64,000 bases of DNA from VAZQ01 sp963821505 (GTDB taxonomy: Bacteria; Pseudomonadota; Alphaproteobacteria; Rhizobiales; Xanthobacteraceae). The position numbers and the translations under genes were made by a program. The stretch is from assembly GCA_963821505.1 (NCBI GenBank), contig CAWGEH010000008.1:1-64000 (forward strand), read 5' to 3'. This document shows, piece by piece, positions 43,478-51,319 of this stretch (the first letter of the stretch is position 1; each line of letters opens with the position of its first letter). The notes beneath the pieces are model-generated. The model was not told the DNA's origin. It was given only the letters and a program-made list of their open reading frames with translations, and made no database searches.

Positions 43478-43601
43478 GTTCGTCTCCTGACGTTTCCAAA
43501 TGACGTTGCACAAATTCCCGGCGGGCGAACCCGTTGGTCCTGGCCTTCGGCGCTGTTCTTCCCGGCGAACCGGCGTCCGCTTCGCCGGAAAGCGCCATCG
43601 C

Positions 43602-44081
43602 TCAGCGGCCGGTCCAGCTCTGCCACATGCCGAGCTCGAACACCGCCAAGTTCGCGGCCTTGAGCAGGCCGCTGGCCGTAATCATGACGTCGGTAGCGGT
43701 GACGCCGCCGCGCGCCGGCAGCGGCAACAGCTCCTCGCCTCCTTCAACCTGCGCCGCATAGGCCTTGCACACCGCGGCCATCAGCGCCTGCAGCGCTTCC
43801 GTACTGAGGATATCGCGGCGGCCGCTGGCGAGCGCGCGCTCGATCTCCGCCGCCAGCCGCTTGGCCTCCGCCGAGCCGACGGCGTCATTTGCGGCGTTGC
43901 TCGCCGGCGTGACGAGGGGTTGGGCCGGCACCGGCTTCGCATGCGCCGACTTCGCCGCGGGCCTGGTCGACGCCGGTTTCGTGGCCTTCGCCGCCGGCTG
44001 CGCTGGCATTGTCGAGCCTCGCGTGGTCTTGACGGCTGCCTTGATGGCTGTCGTGGCGGCGGCGGTCTTAGGTGAGGACAT
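43602..44081 (-). CDS. small helical protein with low-complexity N-terminus, relative of 8344
   Basis: A 159-residue protein. About 70 N-terminal residues are Ala/Pro/Lys rich and probably disordered (AKATKPASTRPAAKSAHAKP). The C-terminal ~90 residues match the protein at 8344: EALQALMAAVCKAYAAQVEG, ELLPLP, TATDVMITASGLLKAANLAV, FELGMW. The ATG at 44081 lies inside the end of the Rieske gene, overlapping by 14 bases, so translation is coupled. No family name was recognised. The repeated company of Rieske and amidohydrolase genes is the best clue to function. Confidence 0.75.
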   Translation of the reverse strand: MSSPKTAAATTAIKAAVKTTRGSTMPAQPAAKATKPASTRPAAKSAHAKPVPAQPLVTPASNAANDAVGSAEAKRLAAEIERALASGRRDILSTEALQALMAAVCKAYAAQVEGGEELLPLPARGGVTATDVMITASGLLKAANLAVFELGMWQSWTGR

Positions 44082-44433
44082 AGACCTCATCCCCTTTCTC
44101 GACCACTTTGTACTTGCGCAGCTTGAGCTTGCGGTCCGACACGCATTCGCCGGTCTTCATGTCGTATTCGTAGCCGTGCCAGGGGCACACGAAATGCATC
44201 TCGTTGTCCGAGAAGTAGAGCCCTTGCGAAGTCTTGTCGGGCAGCAGCCGCTCCTCAACCTTGGCGATGGTAAGACCTTCGCAAGCGGGACCGCCCTGAT
44301 GCAGGCAGAAATTGCTGTAGGCGTAGAACTGACCCTCGTGCCGGAATATGCCGATCTCGTTGTCTCCGGCGAAGATGATCCGGCGGTCGCCGTCCTTGAA
44401 CTCAGCGGTCTTACCGACGTACTGCTCGGCCAT
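44068..44433 (-). CDS. Rieske [2Fe-2S] ferredoxin-like protein, paralogue of 8849
   Basis: A 121-residue single-domain Rieske protein. Ligands are C43 and H45 (NFCLHQGGP) and C83 and H86 (FVCPWHGYEYD). The segment VEERLLPDKTSQGLYFS between the ligands corresponds to VEEELAPDQSSRGLRFS of the paralogue, a distinctive shared insertion. No signal peptide. It is the first gene of the leftward unit 44433-42227, and a 13-base palindrome lies about 100 bases upstream of its start. Confidence 0.9.
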   Translation of the reverse strand: MAEQYVGKTAEFKDGDRRIIFAGDNEIGIFRHEGQFYAYSNFCLHQGGPACEGLTIAKVEERLLPDKTSQGLYFSDNEMHFVCPWHGYEYDMKTGECVSDRKLKLRKYKVVEKGDEVYVLT

Positions 44434-44536
44434 GCTGCCACGTCTCCCTGAACTCTCGGTGTTCTGAAACTGAACGTTCTGTTCTGTGGAACGCCCGAGC
44501 CGTCCTCGCGGCCTCGAAATCGGCGCTCCTTGGCAT

Positions 44537-44549
44537 TTGTATAATACAA
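44537..44549. promoter_or_regulatory. perfect palindrome TTGTATAATACAA, candidate operator
   Basis: TTGTAT and ATACAA flank a central A in an otherwise GC-rich region. The site lies 104 bases upstream of the Rieske gene start and includes TATAAT on the plus strand. Sites of TTGTATACAA type are bound by GntR/FCD-class regulators. No such regulator gene is in the window, so the assignment is tentative. Confidence 0.45.
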
Positions 44550-44659
44550 TTGTTTGAATGCAACCAGCGGCAAGCGTTGGCCGGACATTCGCAATGACAT
44601 GCCTTGGAGCTTGGCTTGCCGGCGCGGCGCACGCTGGAGAAGCGTTAACGCCGCGTAAA

Positions 44660-45586
44660 TCAAGCCATCTTGTTGGTGAGCGTTCCGATTTTTTCGATCC
44701 AGATCTTGACCACGTCGCCGGGCTTGAGGAATTCCCCGCGCGCCGAGCCGACCCCGGCCGGCGTGCCCGTGAGAATCAGGTCGCCGGGGTGAAGCGTCAT
44801 GCCGCTCGACAATTGCGCGATCTGCTCGGCCAGGTTGAAGATCATGTCCTTGCTGTTGGAATCCTGCTTGAGGACGTCGTTCACCCATAGCTTGAGGCCG
44901 AGGTTTTGCGGGTCGCCGACCTCGCTCGCCGGCACGATCCACGGGCCGAGCGGGCAGGAGCCATCAAAGCTCTTGTGCTTGGTCCAATCGGCCTTGAACG
45001 GGGAAGTCTCGCTGATGTTCGGCCGGCGCCCGCGGTCGCGCGCCGAGAGATCGTTGGCCGCGGTATAACCGGCGACGTAGTCGAGCGCCTTCTCCTGCGA
45101 GACGTTCTTCGCCGCCCTTCCGATCACCGCCGCGAGCTCCACCTCCCAGTCCACCTGCTCGGAAACGCCGGAGATCTTCACCGTCGCGCCGGGATCGGCG
45201 AGCGCGCGCGGCGCCTTGATGAAATGCCAGGCCTTGAGACCCTGGCTGTGCGGATCCGGCTCCATCGGCCGGTTCATGCGGCGGGCCATTTCGGCGGCGT
45301 GGTCGGCATAGTTGGCGCCGGCGCAATAGATCGCCGAGGGCCAGCGCACGGGGGCCAGCAGCTTGGTGCGCGCGAGCGGCAAGCCTTTGATGCGGCTTTT
45401 TCCCGCCGTCGCGGCCGCTTTCTTCAGGACGGCTTGCGCCGCTTTCCAGTCCGCGAGGATGCCGAGCACGGTCGCATAGGGATTTTTGCCCGTGAGCTTG
45501 GCGGCATCGAACACCTTGTCGCCGATCACGAGGCCGGCGCGCGGGCCGTCCGCAGTGTGGTAGGTCGCGAGCTTGTAGCCGGCCAT
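44660..45586 (-). CDS. fumarylacetoacetate hydrolase (FAH) family protein
   Basis: A 308-residue enzyme of the FAH/HpcE superfamily, which cleaves or isomerises oxo-acids made by aromatic ring cleavage. The metal ligands are in DWEVELAAVIG (E-x-E) and YTAANDLSARDRGRRPN (D), with PSAIYCAGANYADHAAEM before and ILTGTPAGVG near the end. It is on the same strand as the Rieske/amidohydrolase unit, 226 bases upstream. With the extradiol dioxygenase at 48713 it could form part of a meta-cleavage route. The precise reaction is not deducible. Confidence 0.87.
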   Translation of the reverse strand: MAGYKLATYHTADGPRAGLVIGDKVFDAAKLTGKNPYATVLGILADWKAAQAVLKKAAATAGKSRIKGLPLARTKLLAPVRWPSAIYCAGANYADHAAEMARRMNRPMEPDPHSQGLKAWHFIKAPRALADPGATVKISGVSEQVDWEVELAAVIGRAAKNVSQEKALDYVAGYTAANDLSARDRGRRPNISETSPFKADWTKHKSFDGSCPLGPWIVPASEVGDPQNLGLKLWVNDVLKQDSNSKDMIFNLAEQIAQLSSGMTLHPGDLILTGTPAGVGSARGEFLKPGDVVKIWIEKIGTLTNKMA

Positions 45587-45903
45587 GTTCGTTTGCTCCC
45601 TGCGTGGCAGTCATACTGATTGCGAGAGGTTTCGCCGAAACACCCGACCTTGTCGAGTGCGTTGGAGCGGGCGCGCAGGGGCGGCGGGCGATGCTGAAAG
45701 CGATCGAGGCCGGCCCGAACCCGCGAAATTCGATGGGTTCGTTGCGCTCAACCCATCCTGCAAACTGAGCTATAGTGCCGCCGCAGCCGTCAATTCACCG
45801 GGACCCGCGATGAATTCATGCCGCGCAGGCCTTGAAGCGCTTGGATGGAGCGACCGCGGTCGGGAAGGTGGTCGATGCGTCATTCCTGGGCGGGGCCGCG
45901 TGA
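45587..45903. other. 317-base region between divergent genes, with a dispersed hairpin
   Basis: A hairpin GATGGGTT (45732-45739) / AACCCATC (45750-45757) belongs to a dispersed GGGCTCAACCCATCC-type repeat, also seen at 47635. The region should contain promoters for the FAH gene and the ABC operon. No gene is supported. Confidence 0.5.
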
Positions 45904-46683
45904 ATGGCCTTTGAGCTGATCGTCGAGCGCATTCACCATCAATACGGCGCGCTATCCGTTCTCGAAGACATCAGCTTCAACATTCGGCAAGGCGAAATTC
46001 TCGCGATCGTGGGCCCTTCCGGCTGCGGGAAATCGACGCTGCTCGGCATCGTCGGTGGGCTGTTGCGGCCGACCTCCGGCATGGTGTCGGTGCATGGCCC
46101 GATGCCGCCCGACAGCCTCAATCCGTTCACCTATATCTTCCAGGATTTCGCGCTGCTGCCGTGGCGGACGGTCGCCGGCAACGTGCGCATGCCGCTGGAG
46201 CACCATCCGTTGTCGCGCGCCGAGCGCAGCGCACGCGTGAACGATGCGCTCGCCCGTACCGGGCTCACCGAGTTCAGCCAGGCCCTGCCCAAGCAGCTCT
46301 CCGGCGGCATGCGCCAGCGCGTCGGCATTGCGCGCGCACTGGTGGTGCGGCCGGCGGTCCTGCTCATGGACGAGCCGTTTTCCGCGCTCGATGCCCAGAC
46401 CCGCGATCTCCTGATGGACGATTTTGAAGCGATCTGGGCGCGCGAGAACACCACCGCCGCCTACGTCACGCACAACCTGCACGAGGCGCTGCGGATGGCC
46501 GATCGCGTGATGATCCTGCGGCGACGGCCGGGGCGTATCCGCCAGATCGTATCGGTGACGATCCCGCGCGCCGACCGCCGGCAAGCGACGGCGCGGCAGG
46601 AACTCGACAGGCTCCACGAGCAGCTATGGTCCCACATTCGCCAGGAAGCGCAGATCGCGGACCGGGAGATGACCGATGGTTGA
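45904..46683 (+). CDS. ABC transporter ATP-binding protein, NitT/TauT type
   Basis: A 259-residue ATPase. Walker A is GPSGCGKST, the signature is QLSGGMRQRVGIARAL and Walker B is VLLMDEPFSALD, with YVTHNLHEAL as switch region. It is the first gene of a rightward ABC unit: its stop overlaps the start of the permease gene by eight bases, and a binding-protein gene follows. The position next to FAH and extradiol dioxygenase genes suggests uptake of an aromatic substrate. Confidence 0.92.
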   Translation: MAFELIVERIHHQYGALSVLEDISFNIRQGEILAIVGPSGCGKSTLLGIVGGLLRPTSGMVSVHGPMPPDSLNPFTYIFQDFALLPWRTVAGNVRMPLEHHPLSRAERSARVNDALARTGLTEFSQALPKQLSGGMRQRVGIARALVVRPAVLLMDEPFSALDAQTRDLLMDDFEAIWARENTTAAYVTHNLHEALRMADRVMILRRRPGRIRQIVSVTIPRADRRQATARQELDRLHEQLWSHIRQEAQIADREMTDG

Positions 46684-47485
46684 TACGTCGATCGAACGCA
46701 GCGCGGACGCCCGCGTCCGGTTCCGCGGCGGCGGCTTCGAACCGGTCGCGCGCAAATGGGTGTCATGGGCGTTCTTCGCTTTGCTGCTGCTCGCCTGGGA
46801 GATGGCGAGCCGCGCCCGGCTGATCGATCCCCTGTTCCTGCCGGCGCCGAGCCAAATCTGGAAAGCGCTGGAGGCAATGACCGCGAGCGGGGAACTCGCG
46901 AGCCACCTCGCGGCATCCTTGCTCAGAATAAGCGCCGGCTGGCTGATCGGAACGGCTGCCGGGGTCGTCCTGGGCGGCCTGATCGGGCTCTCCTGGCTCG
47001 GACGCTCGACCGGGCTGCCGTTCATATCGGCGTTGTTCCCGGTCCCCAAGATCGCGCTGCTGCCGCTGCTCATTCTCTGGTTCGGCATCGGCGAGGCCTC
47101 CAAGATTGCGACCATCGCGCTCGGCGTGTTCTTCCCGATGGCGGTTTCGACCTATGCGGGTATCGACAATGTGCAGCGCAATCTGATCCGCATGGCCCAG
47201 AGCTTCAACGTGCCGTTTGCCAAGATCATCGTCGACGTGGTGATACCGTCCATGCTGCCGTCGATCTTGTCGGGCTTTCGGATCAGCGCTTCAATCGCCT
47301 TGATCCTGGTGGTTTCGGCGGAAATGATCGGGGCCAATACCGGGATCGGCGCGCTGCTGCTCACCTCCGGCAATCTCATGCAGACGGATCAACTGATGGC
47401 CGGCATCGTCGCCATCGCCATCCTCGGCCTTCTGATCGGCGCCTTCATCAGCTGGCTGGAACGGGTGCTGCTGGGCTGGCGATGA
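46676..47485 (+). CDS. ABC transporter permease, NitT/TauT type
   Basis: A 269-residue inner-membrane protein with about six spans. Typical segments are WAFFALLLLAWEMASRARLI, ALFPVPKIALLPLLILWFGI, the coupling loop RMAQSFNVPFAKIIVDVVIP and IALILVVSAEMIGANTGIGA. It overlaps the ATPase gene by eight bases at its start. It ends just before the binding-protein coding region and completes the transporter. Confidence 0.92.
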   Translation: MVDTSIERSADARVRFRGGGFEPVARKWVSWAFFALLLLAWEMASRARLIDPLFLPAPSQIWKALEAMTASGELASHLAASLLRISAGWLIGTAAGVVLGGLIGLSWLGRSTGLPFISALFPVPKIALLPLLILWFGIGEASKIATIALGVFFPMAVSTYAGIDNVQRNLIRMAQSFNVPFAKIIVDVVIPSMLPSILSGFRISASIALILVVSAEMIGANTGIGALLLTSGNLMQTDQLMAGIVAIAILGLLIGAFISWLERVLLGWR

Positions 47486-47607
47486 CGGCGGCGGACGGCG
47501 TAGGATGGCTTGAGCCCGGGGGCGCTGACGGCCTCGAGGCGGGCGATGGCGAAACCCATCGCAGCAGAGCGAACTCGAATCCGGAAATCGGACCGGCGAC
47601 AACAGGG

Positions 47608-48654
47608 ATGACGGAAACCATTTGTGCAAGGAGGGATGGGCTTCGGTGGGCTCAACCCATCCTCGGTGGGCTTCTCGCCGCGGCGCTGCTGCTCTGCGCC
47701 GCGACAGCCCAGGCCGCGGACAAGGTCGTCGCGGCAGGCAACCGGCTCTCGGCCATCGCTCCCCTCTACATCGCCATCGAGAAGGGATTGTTCGCCGCCG
47801 AAGGCCTGGACGTGAGCCTCGTGCATCTGACCTCCGCCACTGAGATCGGCGCGGGGATAGCGTCCGGCAGCGCCCAGTTCGGCATGACCGCGTTCTCCGC
47901 CGGCATCTACACGCTGGCCGGCAAGGGCGGGCTGAAGGTGATCGCGGGCGGATACGAGGAGCATCCCGGCTTTCACGGCGTGGCGCTGGTCGTCAACAAG
48001 GCCGCGTATGATCGCGGGCTGAAAAAGCCGTCCGATCTCGCGGGCAAACGGGTTGCGATCACCACCGTGGGCTCCGGCAGTCACAACCAACTGGCGCGGC
48101 TGGCGAGGAAATACGGCTTCCGGTTCGAGGACCTTCAGATCGTGCCGCTGCAGACGCTGGGCAACGAGGTCTCGGCGGTGAAGGGCGGCCAGGTCGACGT
48201 CAGCCCGCTTCCAGCGACATTGGCCCAGCAGGTCGAGGCGACCGGCGCCGGCAAGATCATCGCCTGGATGGGCGACGAGGTGCCGACGCAATTCGGCGGG
48301 CTATTTGCCTCGCCCGCCACCATCGCCAACAACCGCAACCTCACCGCCGGCTTCGTCCGCGCCTACGGCAAAGCGATCGCGATCTACGATCGCGCCTTTC
48401 AGCGGACGGGGCAGGAGGGCAAGCCGATCAAGGGCGAGAATTACCACGAGCTGATCAAGATCATCGCGAACCGCACCGGCGAGACGCCCGCCGCGCTCGA
48501 AAGCGCGCTGCCCTATTTCAACCCCGAAGCACGGCTCGAGATCGACGACATTGCCGAACAGATCGAGGTCTACAAGTCCTTGAAGCTCGTCGACCAGTCA
48601 CTGCACGTCGACGCCGTCGTGGACCGCTCGTTCGTCCCGTCGGGAACCAAGTAA
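47608..48654 (+). CDS. NMT1-like ABC substrate-binding protein
   Basis: A 348-residue periplasmic protein with a signal peptide (PILGGLLAAALLLCAATAQA). Family features are IAPLYIAIEKGLFAAEGLDV, EIGAGIASGSAQFGMTAFSA, DLAGKRVAITTVGSGSHNQL and AVKGGQVDVSPLPATLAQQV. It completes the ABC unit 45904-48654. ATG 47608 is preferred; ATG 47482 overlaps the permease stop but would place a non-signal stretch of 42 residues first. Oddly, codons 8-20 of the leader region come from a dispersed hairpin repeat (GATGGG...CCCATC). The ligand is probably related to the adjacent aromatic genes. Confidence 0.85.
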   Translation: MTETICARRDGLRWAQPILGGLLAAALLLCAATAQAADKVVAAGNRLSAIAPLYIAIEKGLFAAEGLDVSLVHLTSATEIGAGIASGSAQFGMTAFSAGIYTLAGKGGLKVIAGGYEEHPGFHGVALVVNKAAYDRGLKKPSDLAGKRVAITTVGSGSHNQLARLARKYGFRFEDLQIVPLQTLGNEVSAVKGGQVDVSPLPATLAQQVEATGAGKIIAWMGDEVPTQFGGLFASPATIANNRNLTAGFVRAYGKAIAIYDRAFQRTGQEGKPIKGENYHELIKIIANRTGETPAALESALPYFNPEARLEIDDIAEQIEVYKSLKLVDQSLHVDAVVDRSFVPSGTK

Positions 48655-48712
48655 TGTGTAGACCGATCAGTTCCGGAGCCGAGCGCCGGATGACGACAAG
48701 GAGAAACCACCC

Positions 48713-49603
48713 ATGATAAAACCGAAGCGAATCGGACACGCCACCTTCGAGACGCCGGATTTGGAAAAGGCGATCGCGTACTACGAAAAGTTCATGGGGC
48801 TGATCCTGGCCGAGCGCGAAAAGGATCGCGCCTTTCTCGCCACCAAGATCGGACAACTCGTGATCCAGCTCAACAAGGCCGATAGGGCGCACTGCATCAA
48901 ATTGTCATTCGAAGTCGCGCCCGGTTCCGATTTCGGCGAGTTGGCGCGGGAGCTTTCCAAGGATGGCGTCAGGAGTGAATTGCGCAACGATTCCATTCCC
49001 GGCATGGGCCAGGTGCTGGCGTTCAAGGACGACAAGGGAACGACGATCGAGCTGTTCAAGGACTGGAGCTATCTCGGCAAGCACGAGCAGGTCGCCGGGA
49101 TCGGGCCGCTCAAGCTCGGGCATGTCGCGTTCTTCACGCCGGATATCCAGCGCACCGTAGCGTTCTACGAGAAGGTGCTCGGCTTCCGCGTCTCCGACTG
49201 GATCGGCGATTTCTTCTGCTTCATGCGCTGCAATTCGGATCATCACACCGTCAACTTCTTCACCGGCCCGACGGCGAAGCTTCATCACATCGCGTTCGAG
49301 CTCAAGGATTTCATGCATTTGCAGAATTCGTGCGAAGTGATGGGCCAAAAGCAGCTCCCGATCATCTGGGGCCCGTTGCGGCACGGCCCCGGGCACAATA
49401 TCGCGACCTATCATCGCAATCAGGACGAGCAGGTGGTCGAGTTCTTCTGCGAGCTCGATCAGATGGTGGACGAGGAACTCGGCTATTTCGAACCGCGCCC
49501 CTGGCACCACGATACCCCGCAGCGGCCGAAGCTGTGGACACCGGGCAAGACCACCGTCTGGGGGCCGTCCCCGGAGGACGATTTCCACCGCACGCAGGTT
49601 TGA
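48713..49603 (+). CDS. two-domain extradiol (VOC superfamily) ring-cleavage dioxygenase
   Basis: A 296-residue type I extradiol dioxygenase with two vicinal-oxygen-chelate modules. The C-terminal module carries the Fe(II) ligands H137 (KLGHVAFF), H192 (KLHHIAFEL) and E243 (QVVEFFCELD). A further histidine, in RHGPGHNIATYHRN, matches the catalytic acid-base region. Such enzymes cleave catechols next to the hydroxyls. The start follows AAGGAGAAACCACCC. It lies just after the ABC transporter operon and near the FAH gene, supporting a meta-cleavage pathway. Confidence 0.9.
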   Translation: MIKPKRIGHATFETPDLEKAIAYYEKFMGLILAEREKDRAFLATKIGQLVIQLNKADRAHCIKLSFEVAPGSDFGELARELSKDGVRSELRNDSIPGMGQVLAFKDDKGTTIELFKDWSYLGKHEQVAGIGPLKLGHVAFFTPDIQRTVAFYEKVLGFRVSDWIGDFFCFMRCNSDHHTVNFFTGPTAKLHHIAFELKDFMHLQNSCEVMGQKQLPIIWGPLRHGPGHNIATYHRNQDEQVVEFFCELDQMVDEELGYFEPRPWHHDTPQRPKLWTPGKTTVWGPSPEDDFHRTQV

Positions 49604-49629
49604 CGCCAACGGCCGCTGTCACTGAGATT

Positions 49630-49722
49630 CGTCATGCCCGGCCTTCTGCGGACAAGCCCGGCGATGACGGCGGATGGGTCAGTGACAACCGCCCGGCATG
49701 CCGTGGGCCCACGGGCATGACG
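49630..49722. repeat. REP-like palindromes
   Basis: GTCATGCCCGGCCTTCTGCG, ACAAGCCCGGCGATGAC and CCGGCATGCCGTGGGCCCAC form overlapping inverted repeats between the convergent dioxygenase and soxA genes. Confidence 0.6.
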
Positions 49723-49731
49723 AGGCAGAAC

Positions 49732-50511
49732 TTACGGCCGAACCGCCGGGGTCTCGAGCTTCATCCCGCGCGCGCGCCACATCAGATAAAGCTCGAGATC
49801 GACGTATTCCGGCGCGCCGTAAGCAGGAGATACCGCGCGCATCCCGAACAGGCAGTTGCGCAGCCGCCGCTGCAGCGACCCGAGCGTCTGCCATTCGAGC
49901 CGATAGAGCGGGTAGCCGGTCGGGTGCCCCTGCGGGATGGCAGCGCCCGCGAGCTTCTGGCCCCAGTTGTCGTCGTGGCACTGCGCGCAGGAAAGGTTGA
50001 GCTGTCCCTGGCGTCGGTTGAAAAAATCGCGCCCGGCTTGCAGAAACGGCTTGGTGTGCTCGTCGTCTGCGATGTCGATCGGCATGCCGCGGGACTGCCG
50101 TCCTACATAGGCGGCGAGCGCCAGCAGTTCCTTGCTTGCGAAGGCGAACGGAGTTGCGCGCTGCCGGTCTGTACGGCACATGTTAATCCGCTGTTCGAGA
50201 TCGATCGGCCGCCCGAGCGCCGCATTGAATGCGGGATAGCGCGCCGCCACGCCTTTCATGCTCGGGCGTGCGTCACCGTGGCAGTCGGCGCATGATTTCC
50301 CCGCATCGCCGTCCTTGCGCGCCCACAGCGCCTCGCCGTCGAGCACCCACAGCATGCCGGGATTGACGGTGTCGTCGTCCTGCATGGCGCGGATCTCGCC
50401 GCCCATGAACTCGGAGCCGGATTTTCGCTCGGCGGGCGGGATTTCCGCGGCGCGCGCACCCGCACCCAGCAAGGCGGCGGTCACCAGAACAACAGCCGCC
50501 GCCAGCCTCAT
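49732..50511 (-). CDS. soxA: SoxA-type dihaem cytochrome c (L-cysteine S-thiosulfotransferase subunit)
   Basis: A 259-residue periplasmic dihaem SoxA. A signal peptide (VVLVTAALLGAGARAAE) precedes two haem sites, C74-x2-C77-H78 (KSCADCHGD) and C175-x2-C178-H179 (LSCAQCHDD). The active-site cysteine is C220 in RLRNCLFGMRA, where SoxA carries a persulfide. With SoxX it would attach a sulfur substrate to a SoxY-type carrier. The ATG at 50511 overlaps the soxZ stop by four bases. It is the last gene of the run 56064-49732. SoxB and SoxCD are not in the window. Confidence 0.9.
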   Translation of the reverse strand: MRLAAAVVLVTAALLGAGARAAEIPPAERKSGSEFMGGEIRAMQDDDTVNPGMLWVLDGEALWARKDGDAGKSCADCHGDARPSMKGVAARYPAFNAALGRPIDLEQRINMCRTDRQRATPFAFASKELLALAAYVGRQSRGMPIDIADDEHTKPFLQAGRDFFNRRQGQLNLSCAQCHDDNWGQKLAGAAIPQGHPTGYPLYRLEWQTLGSLQRRLRNCLFGMRAVSPAYGAPEYVDLELYLMWRARGMKLETPAVRP

Positions 50512-50828
50512 TCGACGGCGATTTCGGCGGTTTCGGTCGCCGTAAAGCCGTTGTCGCCCGTCCATTCGAAACTCAGCGTGCCGCTCCCGGTTGCGATGGT
50601 GGAGAATGTGAAGAACGGATTGGCGGCAATCGCCGGAAACAGCTCGGCGCGGAAGATTTCCTCACCGTTATACTTGCAGATGAATTCGGTGATGATGTCG
50701 CGCGGCAACGGCTTGCCCGTGTTGTCCGGGCGGAAGCCGGTCTCCATGTTGTGGGAGATCAACGTCTTGATCTCGATGATTTCACCGCGCTTCGCTTTCG
50801 CCGGCACATTGATGAGGGCACGTGCCAT
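50508..50828 (-). CDS. soxZ: SoxZ thiosulfate-oxidation carrier protein
   Basis: A 106-residue periplasmic SoxZ-type protein with an immunoglobulin-like fold: RALINVPAKAKRGEIIEIKT, LISHNMETGFRPDNTGKPLP, RDIITEFICKYNGEEIFRAE and FTFSTIATGSGTLSFEWTGD. It has no signal of its own; SoxZ is co-exported with a Tat-targeted SoxY, here encoded just upstream. ATG 50828 begins two bases after the SoxY stop. Partner specificity for a normal GGCGG SoxY or for the AACLE variant cannot be read directly, but the gene order pairs it with the variant. Confidence 0.92.
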   Translation of the reverse strand: MARALINVPAKAKRGEIIEIKTLISHNMETGFRPDNTGKPLPRDIITEFICKYNGEEIFRAELFPAIAANPFFTFSTIATGSGTLSFEWTGDNGFTATETAEIAVE

Positions 50829-50830
50829 GA

Positions 50831-51319
50831 TCAGACTCCCTCGAGACAAGCCGCGAGGGTCACGACGACTTCAAGCTCATCGGACCAGAACGAGCCATCG
50901 CTCATTTGTGCAATGGCGACGACCTTCTGCGAATCCGCGAGGCGGATGCGGGTCGCGACGCGAGCTCGTCCGGCACGCGGGCCAAGGCGAATGCTCACCA
51001 CGTTCGGCTGCGGATTTTTTTCGGTGAACACATGAATTGCCTTGACGTGATCGTCAGCCGTCATTGGACTCTCACACGACAGCGTCAGCGGGACCGCATT
51101 GCCGTTTTCGATCAGCGGAGGCAGGTCGATCTTCACCCTGCCTTTCGTGACCGGCGCCTCGCCGACCACTCGCCTGATCGCCGTGCGCATCGACGCCGGC
51201 GTCGTCGACGCGGGCGAGACTGCGATCGAGAGTCCGAGCCCGGCGGCGCCGGTCAGGGCCGCAGACTCGATCAGGAAGCGGCGCCGGGTCGTATGCAGCA
51301 TGTCGTCATCCTGGGTCAT
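50831..51319 (-). CDS. SoxY-related protein with AACIE-type carrier arm
   Basis: A 162-residue Tat-exported protein (signal with TTRRRFLIESAALTGAAGLG). It has the SoxY fold (KIDLPPLIENGNAVPLTLSC, HVKAIHVFTEKNPQPNVVSI, TRIRLADSQKVVAIAQMSDG). The C-terminus reads TLAACLEGV, with Cys158 five residues from the end. Classical SoxY ends GGCGG, a flexible glycine arm that carries sulfur on the cysteine. The AACLE form fits the distinct subgroup known as SoxY-related AACIE arm proteins, whose cargo is not established. It is translationally coupled to soxX (ATGA overlap). Confidence 0.85.
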   Translation of the reverse strand: MTQDDDMLHTTRRRFLIESAALTGAAGLGLSIAVSPASTTPASMRTAIRRVVGEAPVTKGRVKIDLPPLIENGNAVPLTLSCESPMTADDHVKAIHVFTEKNPQPNVVSIRLGPRAGRARVATRIRLADSQKVVAIAQMSDGSFWSDELEVVVTLAACLEGV

